Below, piece after piece: positions 35,649 to 42,616 of a DNA stretch of 42,616 nt (position 1 is the stretch's first letter; each line of letters begins with the position of its first letter). The stretch is taken from contig JAMLIA010000024.1 in assembly GCA_023954495.1 (NCBI GenBank), positions 1-42,616 of the forward strand. Reading direction: 5' to 3'. The translations under genes were made by a program, and so were the position numbers. Origin of the DNA: Thermomicrobiales bacterium. GTDB taxonomy: Bacteria; Chloroflexota; Chloroflexia; Thermomicrobiales; CFX8. The notes beneath the pieces are model-generated. The model saw nothing but the letters and a program-made list of their open reading frames with translations, had not been told where the DNA came from and searched no databases.

Positions 35649-37010
35649 CTAGAGCAGGCCCTCGCCGTGCATGCGCGCGATCGTGCGCTCAAACCCTGCG
35701 ATCGTCTTATCGATATCGTCAGTCGTGTGTGCGGCGCTGAGCCAGCCACCACCGAAGGTCAGGTCGGTGCCCTCCAGCATCAGGCCGGAGATCAGGCTGC
35801 TCTTCAGCTTACCGGGCAGCCCACCCTTCAGATCGGCAAGCTGCATGCCTTCAGGTCGGCGAATATCGCCCGCCTGCATGTTGCCGCAGGTCTTGCCGAG
35901 GATCAGGTGGAAGACGGACGACTCACCGTAGCAGAAGCCCGGCAGATCCTGGTTGACCAGCGCAGTGTTGAAGCCGACGCGGAGTCGCTCGGCCAGTGCA
36001 TCGGCCTTCTTCTGCACCTCAGGATCAGCAACCAGCTCAAGCATGGCTGCTCCGGCGACGGCCGACAGCGGGTTGCCGTTGTAGGTGCCTGGGTGGAAGA
36101 TTTTCTTGTGGTTCGGATCGGTGCTGAACTCGAAGACGCTCATGATGTCCCGACGTCCGCCGAAGCAGCCGCCCGGCAAGCCACCGGCGACCACCTTCGC
36201 CAGCGTCGTCATGTCCGGCCTGATGCCAAAGCGCTCCTGCGCTCCGCCCGGAGCCCAGCGGAAGCCGGTAATAACCTCGTCGAAGATAAGGATTGTGTCG
36301 TACTTCTCCGTGAGCGCGCGCAGATCCTTGAGGAAGCCTTCCTTCGGCGGCAGTGTTGCCCACGACGCGCCGCTCGGCTCCAGGATCACGCAAGCGACAT
36401 CGCCATCCTTCAGGTAGGCCTCGACTGCATCGAGGTCGTCAATCGACGCGACAAGCGTCAGGTCGAGGACTTCACGTGGAATGCCGGGGATCTCCGTGTC
36501 GCCGTCGCCCGGTCGCTCACCACGTGCCACGTAGTCGTGCCAGCCATGGAAATGGCCCTCGAACTTCAGCACCTTGTTCTTGCCGGAAAACGCGCGCGCG
36601 GCGCGAATCGCCAGCATGGTCGACTCGGTCCCCGACGAGGTGAACTTCAGCCGCTCCATCGACGGAATCAGCTGCTGCACCTTGTCGGCCCAAATCAGCT
36701 CCTGGTCGTGGCTGGCACCGAGGTGCGTGCCACGCTCGAGCTGCGCCTTCACGGCCGAGACAATATTCGGGTGATTGTGGCCAAGAATCAGCGACCCATG
36801 ACCGACGGCATAGTCGATCAGCTCGTGGCCATCGACGTCCCACTTCTTCGCGCCCTGCGCCCGATCGATATAGATCGGGAACGGCTTGACGTAGCGCGAG
36901 TCGTGGGTCACACCGGCAGGGAAGAGCTCAATCGACTGCATCGCGCGCTGGCGCGAACCGCCAAATTCTTCACTGAATTCCTGCTCAAGAGTCTTCGTGG
37001 TCTGTGCCAT
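35649..37010 (-). CDS. Class III aminotransferase, glutamate-1-semialdehyde aminomutase-like
   Basis: A 453-residue PLP enzyme of the GSA-aminomutase branch. Motifs: LFPAGVTHDSR at 29-39, DYAVGHGSLILGHNHP, FTSSGTESTMLAIRAAR (123-139), EGHFHGWHDY (151-160), LIFDEVITGFR (241-251) and the PLP lysine K272 in LAKVVAGGLPGGCFGGR. Overall it resembles HemL, but no other tetrapyrrole gene is near, and the C-terminus differs from typical HemL. Members of this branch also include beta-amino-acid and D-amino-acid aminotransferases, so the substrate is uncertain. ATG at 37010 has AAGGAGGAGA upstream; an earlier ATG at 37031 lies within that ribosome site. A promoter lies about 50 bp upstream. Confidence 0.85.
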   Translation of the reverse strand: MAQTTKTLEQEFSEEFGGSRQRAMQSIELFPAGVTHDSRYVKPFPIYIDRAQGAKKWDVDGHELIDYAVGHGSLILGHNHPNIVSAVKAQLERGTHLGASHDQELIWADKVQQLIPSMERLKFTSSGTESTMLAIRAARAFSGKNKVLKFEGHFHGWHDYVARGERPGDGDTEIPGIPREVLDLTLVASIDDLDAVEAYLKDGDVACVILEPSGASWATLPPKEGFLKDLRALTEKYDTILIFDEVITGFRWAPGGAQERFGIRPDMTTLAKVVAGGLPGGCFGGRRDIMSVFEFSTDPNHKKIFHPGTYNGNPLSAVAGAAMLELVADPEVQKKADALAERLRVGFNTALVNQDLPGFCYGESSVFHLILGKTCGNMQAGDIRRPEGMQLADLKGGLPGKLKSSLISGLMLEGTDLTFGGGWLSAAHTTDDIDKTIAGFERTIARMHGEGLL

Positions 37011-37060
37011 CGCTACGGTCTCCTCCTTCATCCTGGTGCCAATCCAGGCTCCGATTTGCC

Positions 37061-37089
37061 ATTATCGCCAACCATTTCGCACATGTCTA
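37061..37089 (-). promoter_or_regulatory. Promoter of the class III aminotransferase gene
   Basis: On the minus strand TAGACA (37084-37089), a 17-bp spacer and GATAAT (37061-37066) match 10 of 12 consensus positions. Expected start near 37054, leader about 44 nt. Confidence 0.65.
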
Positions 37090-37124
37090 TGTCGTGCCAC
37101 CAACTTCCAGCTGCCTGGATATCC

Positions 37125-37148
37125 AGCGCTACGCCAAGCGCTACGCCA
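37125..37148. repeat. Two adjacent copies of a 12-bp sequence
   Basis: AGCGCTACGCCA occurs twice in a row at 37125-37136 and 37137-37148, in the 292-bp divergent region between the class III aminotransferase and the D-cysteine desulfhydrase-like gene. It may be a regulator binding site or a chance duplication. Apart from this and the minus-strand promoter I see nothing clear in this region. Confidence 0.55.
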
Positions 37149-37302
37149 ATAGTACGCGCGAGAGTCGATCGGGGCTTCAACCGTGCTCCACACGTTCAGG
37201 ACGGACCCGGGGAAATCGGATACGATCTTCGGGGATCAAATCTATCGGGGCACATAGACGACAGATGAAGCGATTCTGTCACATGTGGGAGGAACAACTG
37301 CA

Positions 37303-38295
37303 ATGGGGCTTTCTGCACATCCGCGCTTTCGGCTGGCGGCTCTACCAACGCCGCTGCAATTCGCCCCGCGGCTGACAGCCGAGTTGGGCGGTCCGAAGAT
37401 CTACCTGAAGCGGGACGACTTGACCGGCCTGGCAATGGGAGGCAACAAGACACGCAAGCTCGAATACCTTGTTGCCGACGCGCTGGCGAACGGTGCCACG
37501 CATCTCATCACCGTCGGCGCTGCACAGTCGAATCACGCCCGTCAGACAGCCGCTGCCGCGCGCATGGCTGGTCTCGAATGCCATCTCGTGCTGAATGCGG
37601 CGACGCCGGAGCCGGACGTGCAGGGCAATTTGCTCCTCGACAAGCTGCTCGACGCAAAGGTTCACATCGTCACTGACGGCTCCCAGCGCCAGGCGAAGGT
37701 CGACGAGGTTGCGGCCGATCTGGCCGACAACGGCGGTGTCCCCTATCCGATTCCAGTCGGGGGCTCGAACGGTATTGGCGCTCTGGGATATGTCGCGGCC
37801 ATGCTTGAGCTTGCCGAGCAACTCTGGTCGAACGACCTGTCGCCAAAGGCAATGTACTTCGCTGCTGGTTCTGGCGGCACCCAGGGTGGCATTGTCGTGG
37901 GCGCACATCAACACGGCCTCGACTTCGCGCTGAATGGTGTTCTCGTCGAAGGTAACAGCGCTGACGGCATCGCTCGCGCCGAGGAAGTCGCGGGTTGGGC
38001 AGCCAGTGAGCTTGGCGTCACCACGCCACCACATGATGCGTTCATTGCCGACGACGGTCATGTCGGCGAGGGTTACGGTATCCCGACTAACGAAGGTATC
38101 GAAGCGATCAGTATGCTCGCACGAACCGAGGCCGTGCTCCTCGATCCGGTCTACACGTCGAAGGCGTTTGCCGGCATGGTTGCCGACATCCGCGCCGGTG
38201 TCTACACGCCGGACGACAGCATCATCTTCCTGCATACCGGCGGTTCGCCGGCGCTCTTCGCGCAGCGCGATCTCCTCAAGTCAGTATTGAGCTAG
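37303..38295 (+). CDS. D-cysteine desulfhydrase / ACC deaminase family PLP enzyme
   Basis: A 330-residue fold-type II PLP enzyme. It starts MGLSAHPRFRLAALPTPLQ, typical of this family, with GGGAGGA 8 bases upstream; an ATG at 37285 is possible but lies before the ribosome site. The PLP lysine is K49 in LAMGGNKTRKLEYL. Other motifs are VGAAQSNHARQTAAAA, VGGSNGIGALGYV, AAGSGGTQGG and LHTGGSPALFA. The family includes D-cysteine desulfhydrase (DcyD), ACC deaminase and L-cysteate sulfo-lyase, which cannot be told apart by eye here. A 9-bp hairpin follows the gene. Its position beside aminotransferase and peptide-uptake genes fits amino-acid catabolism. Confidence 0.87.
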   Translation: MGLSAHPRFRLAALPTPLQFAPRLTAELGGPKIYLKRDDLTGLAMGGNKTRKLEYLVADALANGATHLITVGAAQSNHARQTAAAARMAGLECHLVLNAATPEPDVQGNLLLDKLLDAKVHIVTDGSQRQAKVDEVAADLADNGGVPYPIPVGGSNGIGALGYVAAMLELAEQLWSNDLSPKAMYFAAGSGGTQGGIVVGAHQHGLDFALNGVLVEGNSADGIARAEEVAGWAASELGVTTPPHDAFIADDGHVGEGYGIPTNEGIEAISMLARTEAVLLDPVYTSKAFAGMVADIRAGVYTPDDSIIFLHTGGSPALFAQRDLLKSVLS

Positions 38296-38303
38296 TGAAA
38301 CAG

Positions 38304-38331
38304 GGCGTGAGCGGCGTAGGCTGCTCACGCC
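38304..38331 (+). terminator. Hairpin after the D-cysteine desulfhydrase-like gene
   Basis: GGCGTGAGC (38304-38312) and GCTCACGCC (38323-38331) form a perfect 9-bp stem with a 10-nt loop, nine bases after the stop. No U-tract follows. Confidence 0.6.
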
Positions 38332-38346
38332 GGTTGCGGCTGGATG

Positions 38347-38352
38347 TACACT
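38347..38352 (+). promoter_or_regulatory. -10 element placed for a leaderless priA transcript
   Basis: TACACT (38347-38352, TAnnnT pattern) ends seven bases before the ATG of priA at 38360, so transcription would begin at or next to the start codon. No Shine-Dalgarno sequence is present between it and the ATG. Confidence 0.5.
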
Positions 38353-38359
38353 GCAATAT

Positions 38360-40840
38360 ATGAACGCATGTTCTATTCAGCCGCCAACGCCGTTTGCTGA
38401 AGTCGCGCCAAATTCGCGGCTTTCGGATCGACGTGCCACGCTCACCTATCGCGTGCCGCAGTCGCTGGATGAGGATATCGACGTCGGGCAGTTGATCTGG
38501 GTGCCGCTGCGCAAGAAGCTCGTCCTCGGCATCGTCGTCGAGCGTCACGGGCGACCCGTCAACGAAGAACGCCTGCGACCGATCCATGCACCTGTCGAGC
38601 CGTCCTTCTGCCTGACGCCGCTGCAATGGCAGCTGGCGGTCTGGATCGCTGAGGAGACCGTCTGCACACTCTTTGAGGCTGCCTCGGTCATGTTGCCACC
38701 CGGAGTCGGTTCGCGGGCCGTTGAGTACCTTTCGTTGCGCCACGAGCCATCTGACGATGATCTGGCGCGGCTGACGGCGGCTCAACGGCGGCTCGTCGCA
38801 TTCCTGACAGCTGAGGGTGAGGTGCCGCTCGAACGCGCACAGCGCTCACAAGGCTCATCGCTCTCGACGATTATCCCGGCGCTCGAAGCAGCCGGCATCC
38901 TGCAGCGCATCGCGAAAGTGCGTCATCGCCCCGAACCACGGCCACGCGTCGTCGAGCAGATCCGTCTGATCCCGGACGGACCGCGGCCCCCTGACAGCGC
39001 GCCGCGGCAGGTCGAGGCGATGGATTGGCTGCTGCCGCGACTACGCGTGCGCCCGGACCTGGCGATGCCGCTCGATTCGGTATTGCAGATCTCTGGCATC
39101 AGTCGGGCGACGCTTCGTACATTGGCTCAACGCGGTTCGGTCGTGATCGAGCCGCTGCAAGAAGATGTGGCGACTCCGCAGCGTGGCTCCTCGTCGATTC
39201 ATCTGACCAACGAGCAAGCTGCGGCCTGGGATCGCATTCGGCCGCATCTCGCGCCCGGCGCAGAGCCGCACACAATCCTGCTGCACGGTGTCACTGGCAG
39301 CGGCAAGACGGAACTCTATCTTCGCGCGGCAGCAACGTGTCTCGCCAATGGTCGTTCGGCGCTCGTGCTCGTCCCCGAGATCGGACTCAGCAGTCAGATC
39401 GCTGCCAGGTTCCGCTCGCGGTTCGGCGACCAGGCGTTGATCCTGCACTCAGCGCTCACCGACCGCGAACGCGCCACCAACTGGCGGCGCGCCGGAGACG
39501 TCGAGCCAGTCGTCGTCATCGGCCCTCGCTCAGCCCTGTTCGCTCCGTCGCGCGATGTCGGCCTGATCGTCCTCGACGAGGAGCACGATAGCTCCTACAA
39601 GCAGGACTCCGTTCCGCGCTACCACGCACGCGCAGTCGCCGAGCAGCTGGCGAGTGCGCACCGGGCGCTGCTCATCCTTGGTAGCGCAACGCCAGATGTC
39701 GAGACGTACTATCGATCGGAGCGATCTGGCTGGTCGCGTGTTGATCTGCGTGAACGTGTCGGGCAGCGGATCATCGGCGACGACGGCCAGATGGTGGCGC
39801 GGCCTATCGCACTGCCAACAACCGAGATCGTCGACATGCGTGCAGAGCTCCGCGCCAACAATCCGTCGATCTTCAGCCGCCGCCTGCTGGAGGTCATGCA
39901 CGAACGACTGGCGAGACGCGAGCAGGTCATCCTGTTTCTCAACCGGCGAGGCATGTCAACGATCGTGCAGTGCCGTTCCTGCGGAACCGTGACGCAATGC
40001 CCGTACTGCGACATCCCGCTCGTCTACCACCGCACTGTCGGGCGGGTCATCTGCCATCGCTGCGGTCACCGCGAATCGACTCCGCAGCGTTGCCCCGAGT
40101 GTGGCAGCGACGCGATTGGGTACTTCGGGACAGGGACGCAGCGGATCGAGAGCGAAATCCAGCAGGTTATGCCCGACGCCCGTGTGCTGCGATGGGACCA
40201 GGACGCGCTACGTGGCGATGTCACGCACGAAACCCTCATGCGCAGTGTCGTAGGGCACGAAGTCGATATTATCGTCGGTACGCAGATGGTTTCGAAGGGA
40301 CTCGACTTCCCTGATGTCACCGCAGTCGGCGTCATCAATGCCGATACCTACCTGTATCTGCCAGACATCCGCGCGGCAGAACGCACATTCCAGATGCTGA
40401 CACAGGTATCGGGCCGCGCCGGCCGCCGGGCATCCGGCGGCGAGGTCGTCCTGCAAACCTACTCCCCGGCGCACTATGCGATCACGACTGCGGCGGCACA
40501 CGACTACGCCGCGTTCTATCGCGAGGAAATCGCCTTCCGCGCGCGCCACGGCTATCCGCCGTTCAAGCGTCTGGCTCGCCTCGTCATCCGCCACACCGAC
40601 GAAACCCGGGCGCGCAACGAGGCCGAAGCTGTCGCAGGGCATCTGGAGCGGACCATCCTCGCCCGGCCAGACTTGCAGGGGATCGACATTGTCGGGCCTG
40701 CGCCGGCGTTCTCGGCGCGGGTCCGCAGCCAGTACGGTTGGCAGATCGTCGTTCGCGGAGGGCCGCTGCCGACGCTGCTCGGTGATCTGAATCTGCATCC
40801 CGGCTGGCTGATCGATGTCGATCCGCTCAACCTGCTCTGA
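38360..40840 (+). CDS. priA: Primosomal protein N' (replication restart helicase PriA)
   Basis: A 826-residue superfamily 2 helicase that restarts stalled forks. Residues 1-110 form the 3'-DNA-binding domain (PQSLDEDIDVGQLIWVPL). A winged-helix region follows. The helicase has Walker A GVTGSGKTELYL (about 310-321), DEEHDSSYKQ, and LGSATPDVETY. The zinc sites are CRSCGTVTQCPYCD and CHRCGHRESTPQRCPECG, followed by GTQMVSKGLDFPDVT and QVSGRAGR. The C-terminal domain is complete. It is slightly longer than E. coli PriA (732). No ribosome-binding site precedes the ATG; see the -10 element at 38347. Confidence 0.96.
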   Translation: MNACSIQPPTPFAEVAPNSRLSDRRATLTYRVPQSLDEDIDVGQLIWVPLRKKLVLGIVVERHGRPVNEERLRPIHAPVEPSFCLTPLQWQLAVWIAEETVCTLFEAASVMLPPGVGSRAVEYLSLRHEPSDDDLARLTAAQRRLVAFLTAEGEVPLERAQRSQGSSLSTIIPALEAAGILQRIAKVRHRPEPRPRVVEQIRLIPDGPRPPDSAPRQVEAMDWLLPRLRVRPDLAMPLDSVLQISGISRATLRTLAQRGSVVIEPLQEDVATPQRGSSSIHLTNEQAAAWDRIRPHLAPGAEPHTILLHGVTGSGKTELYLRAAATCLANGRSALVLVPEIGLSSQIAARFRSRFGDQALILHSALTDRERATNWRRAGDVEPVVVIGPRSALFAPSRDVGLIVLDEEHDSSYKQDSVPRYHARAVAEQLASAHRALLILGSATPDVETYYRSERSGWSRVDLRERVGQRIIGDDGQMVARPIALPTTEIVDMRAELRANNPSIFSRRLLEVMHERLARREQVILFLNRRGMSTIVQCRSCGTVTQCPYCDIPLVYHRTVGRVICHRCGHRESTPQRCPECGSDAIGYFGTGTQRIESEIQQVMPDARVLRWDQDALRGDVTHETLMRSVVGHEVDIIVGTQMVSKGLDFPDVTAVGVINADTYLYLPDIRAAERTFQMLTQVSGRAGRRASGGEVVLQTYSPAHYAITTAAAHDYAAFYREEIAFRARHGYPPFKRLARLVIRHTDETRARNEAEAVAGHLERTILARPDLQGIDIVGPAPAFSARVRSQYGWQIVVRGGPLPTLLGDLNLHPGWLIDVDPLNLL

Positions 40841-40879
40841 CTGACCCAAACACATCCGAATCGCGATTCCCGCACTCGG

Positions 40880-40885
40880 TATAAT
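40880..40885 (+). promoter_or_regulatory. Consensus -10 box before def
   Basis: TATAAT at 40880-40885 lies about 30 bp before the def start. The -35 region is not recognisable. Confidence 0.5.
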
Positions 40886-40914
40886 TGTGAGAGAAGGAGA
40901 GACAGCAATTCAGT

Positions 40915-41466
40915 ATGGCACTACTCAAACTTGTAACTGAGCCGGATCCAAGATACAGCCAGATCAGCGATCGCCTGCGGCAGCGTTGCGCGCCGATTGC
41001 AGCATTCGATGACGCGTTGCTCAATCTGGAACGCGACCTTTATGAAACGCTCGACGCCGAGCACGGCGTCGGGCTGGCCGCGCCGCAGGTTGGAGTCTTG
41101 CTACAGATCTGTGTGATTCGGATTCCAGCGGGCTACGAGTACGAGGACTCACCGGAGACGCGCCTGACGCTCATCAACCCCGAAGTCATGCGAGCTGGTG
41201 GGCAGGAGATGGATGTCGAAGGCTGCCTGAGCTTTCCGGAGCTCATCGGCGATGTGCCGCGCTACACGTCCATCACCGTTCGGTCTCACACGACCGACGG
41301 CAAGCGGGTGAAGATCAAGGCCCACGATTATCTCGCTCGCGTCATGCAACACGAGATCGACCATCTGAACGGGATTCTGTTCTTCGATCGGATGGTGGAC
41401 TGGTCGACGCTGCGTTACCCGGCGCCCGCCGAGGACGAGGCTACAGCGACGCCTCTCGCTGAATAA
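40915..41466 (+). CDS. def: Peptide deformylase
   Basis: Removes the formyl group from the initiator methionine of new proteins. 183 residues with all three motifs: GVGLAAPQVG (51-60), EGCLSFPE (102-109, metal ligand C104) and HEIDH (146-150, metal ligands and catalytic E147). The C-terminus has a polar tail of about 15 residues. A Shine-Dalgarno (AAGGAGA) is 15 bases before the ATG, longer than ideal. It lies downstream of priA; in many genomes def is followed by fmt, but here it overlaps gmk, tail to tail, by 26 bp. Confidence 0.96.
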   Translation: MALLKLVTEPDPRYSQISDRLRQRCAPIAAFDDALLNLERDLYETLDAEHGVGLAAPQVGVLLQICVIRIPAGYEYEDSPETRLTLINPEVMRAGGQEMDVEGCLSFPELIGDVPRYTSITVRSHTTDGKRVKIKAHDYLARVMQHEIDHLNGILFFDRMVDWSTLRYPAPAEDEATATPLAE

Positions 41467-42121
41467 CTTTCAGCTGCTCGGCTGAGATGATTGCCATGAT
41501 GTCGTCGAGCGCTCGATCAACCTGGCCCTCTTCGTTGAAGACGCGATAGTCAAACTCGCCAACCCTGGCCAGTTCCTGTGCAGCGGTGTTGATTCGATGT
41601 AGCAAGGCGTCGCGCGCGTCGGTCTTGCGCGTCCAGAGCCGGCGCGTCAGTTCTTCGATGCTCGTCGGCATCAGAAAGATCATGATCGCTTCCGCAGAGA
41701 GCGCGCGGATACTCGCCGCCCCCTGAACATCGACCTTGACGATGGCGTTGCGGCCCTCACGAAGTGCCGCACGGACGCCGCCTTTCAGTACCCCGTAACA
41801 ATTGCCATAGACTTCGGCGTGCTCAATGAACTCACCGTCGGCAAGATTGCGATCGAATTCCTCGGGCGTCATGAAGTAGTAGTGGACGCCATCGATTTCA
41901 CCGGGGCGTCGTGGGCGCGTTGTCGCGGTCACGGCAAAGTAGAAATCCGGTAGTCGCGGACGCAGGTTGTCGATGATCGTATCCTTGCCGACGCCGGACG
42001 GGCCTGATATGACGTACAGACGCGGACGGACCGAGGCTCGCACCTCGGCGATCAGCTCATTGCCGCGATAATCCATCGACCGAGTCGACTCCTGTCGCGC
42101 CGCCAGATGCCGATCACCCAT
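41441..42121 (-). CDS. gmk: Guanylate kinase
   Basis: Converts GMP to GDP with ATP. The P-loop is ISGPSGVGKDT (residues 38-48), followed by VTATTRPRRPGEIDGVHYYF, the GMP-binding region, and FIEHAEVYGNCYGV. KVDVQGAASIR and the lid LTRRLWTRKTD come next. The start is ATG at 42121 (226 residues) with GGAGG ten bases before it; ATG at 42076 would give the more usual 211 residues and has GGAG 12 bases upstream. The extra N-terminal residues (MGDRHLAARQESTRS) are not conserved in the family. It is divergent from rqcH. Confidence 0.94.
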   Translation of the reverse strand: MGDRHLAARQESTRSMDYRGNELIAEVRASVRPRLYVISGPSGVGKDTIIDNLRPRLPDFYFAVTATTRPRRPGEIDGVHYYFMTPEEFDRNLADGEFIEHAEVYGNCYGVLKGGVRAALREGRNAIVKVDVQGAASIRALSAEAIMIFLMPTSIEELTRRLWTRKTDARDALLHRINTAAQELARVGEFDYRVFNEEGQVDRALDDIMAIISAEQLKVIQREASL

Positions 42122-42222
42122 TCCTCAGGTACCTCCGGATCAGGCGCTGCGCTCTCACGTGTCGGCGCCCGCTACTCGTTGTAGAGCTTCCAAGCTCGCG
42201 AATCAATCTGCCGGAGTTGCCC

Positions 42223-42616
42223 GTGTACGACGTCCTGACGATCGCCGCGCTTGTCCATGAATGTGACAGCCGGCTTGCCAACGCACGAATACAACAGGTT
42301 CTGCATGTCGACGCTCGCACACTTGCGTTTGAACTGTATGCCCAGCGTCGACGTTCCTGGCTCATTTTGAATGCGCATCCGGACGCCGCCGCATTCTGGC
42401 TTTCGTCGGATCGCGTTGACGCCGACACGGAGCACGTGTCGCCGCTGCTGCTTCTGCTCCGGAAATACGCTCGTGGGGGTCGATTGCTGGACATCTCCCA
42501 ACCGCCCGGCGAACGGATTATCCGACTGAGTATAGCCAAGGCTGTTGATGCGACCAACAAGGACGACAACACGGAGCCGACGGACGACGATATTGAGGTC
42601 ACCCCTACGACGATGT
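42223..42616 (+). CDS. rqcH: RqcH/Rqc2-like NFACT protein, N-terminal fragment
   Basis: The gene runs off the right end, with 131 complete codons visible. From GTG at 42223, with GGAG seven bases upstream, the protein starts YDVLTIAALVHECDSRLAN, then ARIQQVLHVDARTLAFELYA, WLILNAHPDAAAFWL and LLLLLRKYARGGRLLDISQPPGERIIRLSI. This is the pattern of the NFACT-N domain found in FbpA/RqcH, which marks stalled nascent chains with alanine tails in ribosome quality control. An acidic linker begins near residue 110 (DNTEPTDDDIEV), which is more hydrophilic than typical and may be an insert. Divergent from gmk, with 101 bp between them. Confidence 0.8.
   Translation, partial: MYDVLTIAALVHECDSRLANARIQQVLHVDARTLAFELYAQRRRSWLILNAHPDAAAFWLSSDRVDADTEHVSPLLLLLRKYARGGRLLDISQPPGERIIRLSIAKAVDATNKDDNTEPTDDDIEVTPTTM

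Noticed and set aside
35442-37268. A 608-codon plus-strand open frame opposite the class III aminotransferase gene
   Set aside because: GC-rich shadow frame; the minus strand encodes a complete PLP enzyme with promoter and ribosome site.
42114-42602. A 162-codon minus-strand open frame at the right end
   Set aside because: The plus strand here encodes a clear NFACT N-terminal domain with a ribosome site, so the minus frame is its shadow.

Overview
The window is GC-rich, gene-dense bacterial chromosome. It reads as a member of the Chloroflexota, most likely class Thermomicrobia. The grounds are the mix of families: a DUF951 protein, a twin-arginine lipoprotein as peptide-binding protein, a CodW-like HslV with HslU, a sigma-54 factor, an RqcH-type NFACT protein, and frequent GTG starts with 1-8 bp gene overlaps. 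The taxonomic call is inference, since no rRNA is present. I found no prophage, insertion sequence, CRISPR array or tRNA.

Layout. 1-5.2 kb: end of an APS kinase gene, an ABC-F ATPase, a short divergent unit with very small ORFs behind a near-consensus promoter, recN, a YbaB/EbfC nucleoid protein and an integral membrane protein. 5.3-9.4 kb: DUF951 gene coupled to an MFS transporter, then pyrB and rpoN (sigma-54) on the minus strand. 9.6-12.6 kb: an M50 site-2 protease with CBS domains, an Rrf2 regulator and a cysteine desulfurase. 12.6-15.1 kb (minus): an overlapping operon M50 protease > HD-domain protein > scpA > scpB. 15.2-18.5 kb (minus): peptide-transporter ATPases OppD and OppF without permeases, and a branched-chain aminotransferase. 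18.6-25.7 kb: a small membrane protein, dprA, manC, topA, hslV and hslU. 25.7-27.5 kb: a GT2 glycosyltransferase and a ROK sugar kinase. 27.5-34.4 kb: a complete peptide ABC transporter (two permeases, two ATPases, binding protein). 34.6-38.3 kb: a second class IV aminotransferase, a class III PLP aminotransferase/aminomutase and a D-cysteine desulfhydrase-like enzyme. 38.4-42.6 kb: priA, def, gmk and the 5' end of an rqcH gene.

How the genes fit together. One theme is genome maintenance: recN, ebfC, scpAB, dprA, topA, priA. A second is proteostasis and translation quality: hslUV, two site-2 proteases, def, rqcH, ABC-F. A third is peptide and amino-acid use: two sets of Opp/Dpp ATPases, one full transporter and four PLP enzymes. 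Rrf2 plus cysteine desulfurase form an Fe-S supply pair.

The strongest sequence-level oddities are as follows. Reading-frame breaks occur in three otherwise well-conserved genes: topA (three), the HD-domain gene (one) and dppB (one or two). The sigma-54 protein carries a four-cysteine zinc-ribbon-like insert near its N-terminus. HslV has its catalytic TT motif behind a predicted extension of about 17 residues. Very small ORFs sit behind strong promoters. Several gene ends carry perfect hairpins without a U-tract. priA looks leaderless. No single locus is clearly a new defence or mobile system; the most promising undescribed items are the zinc-ribbon sigma-54 and the small-ORF transcription unit at 2.0-2.35 kb.
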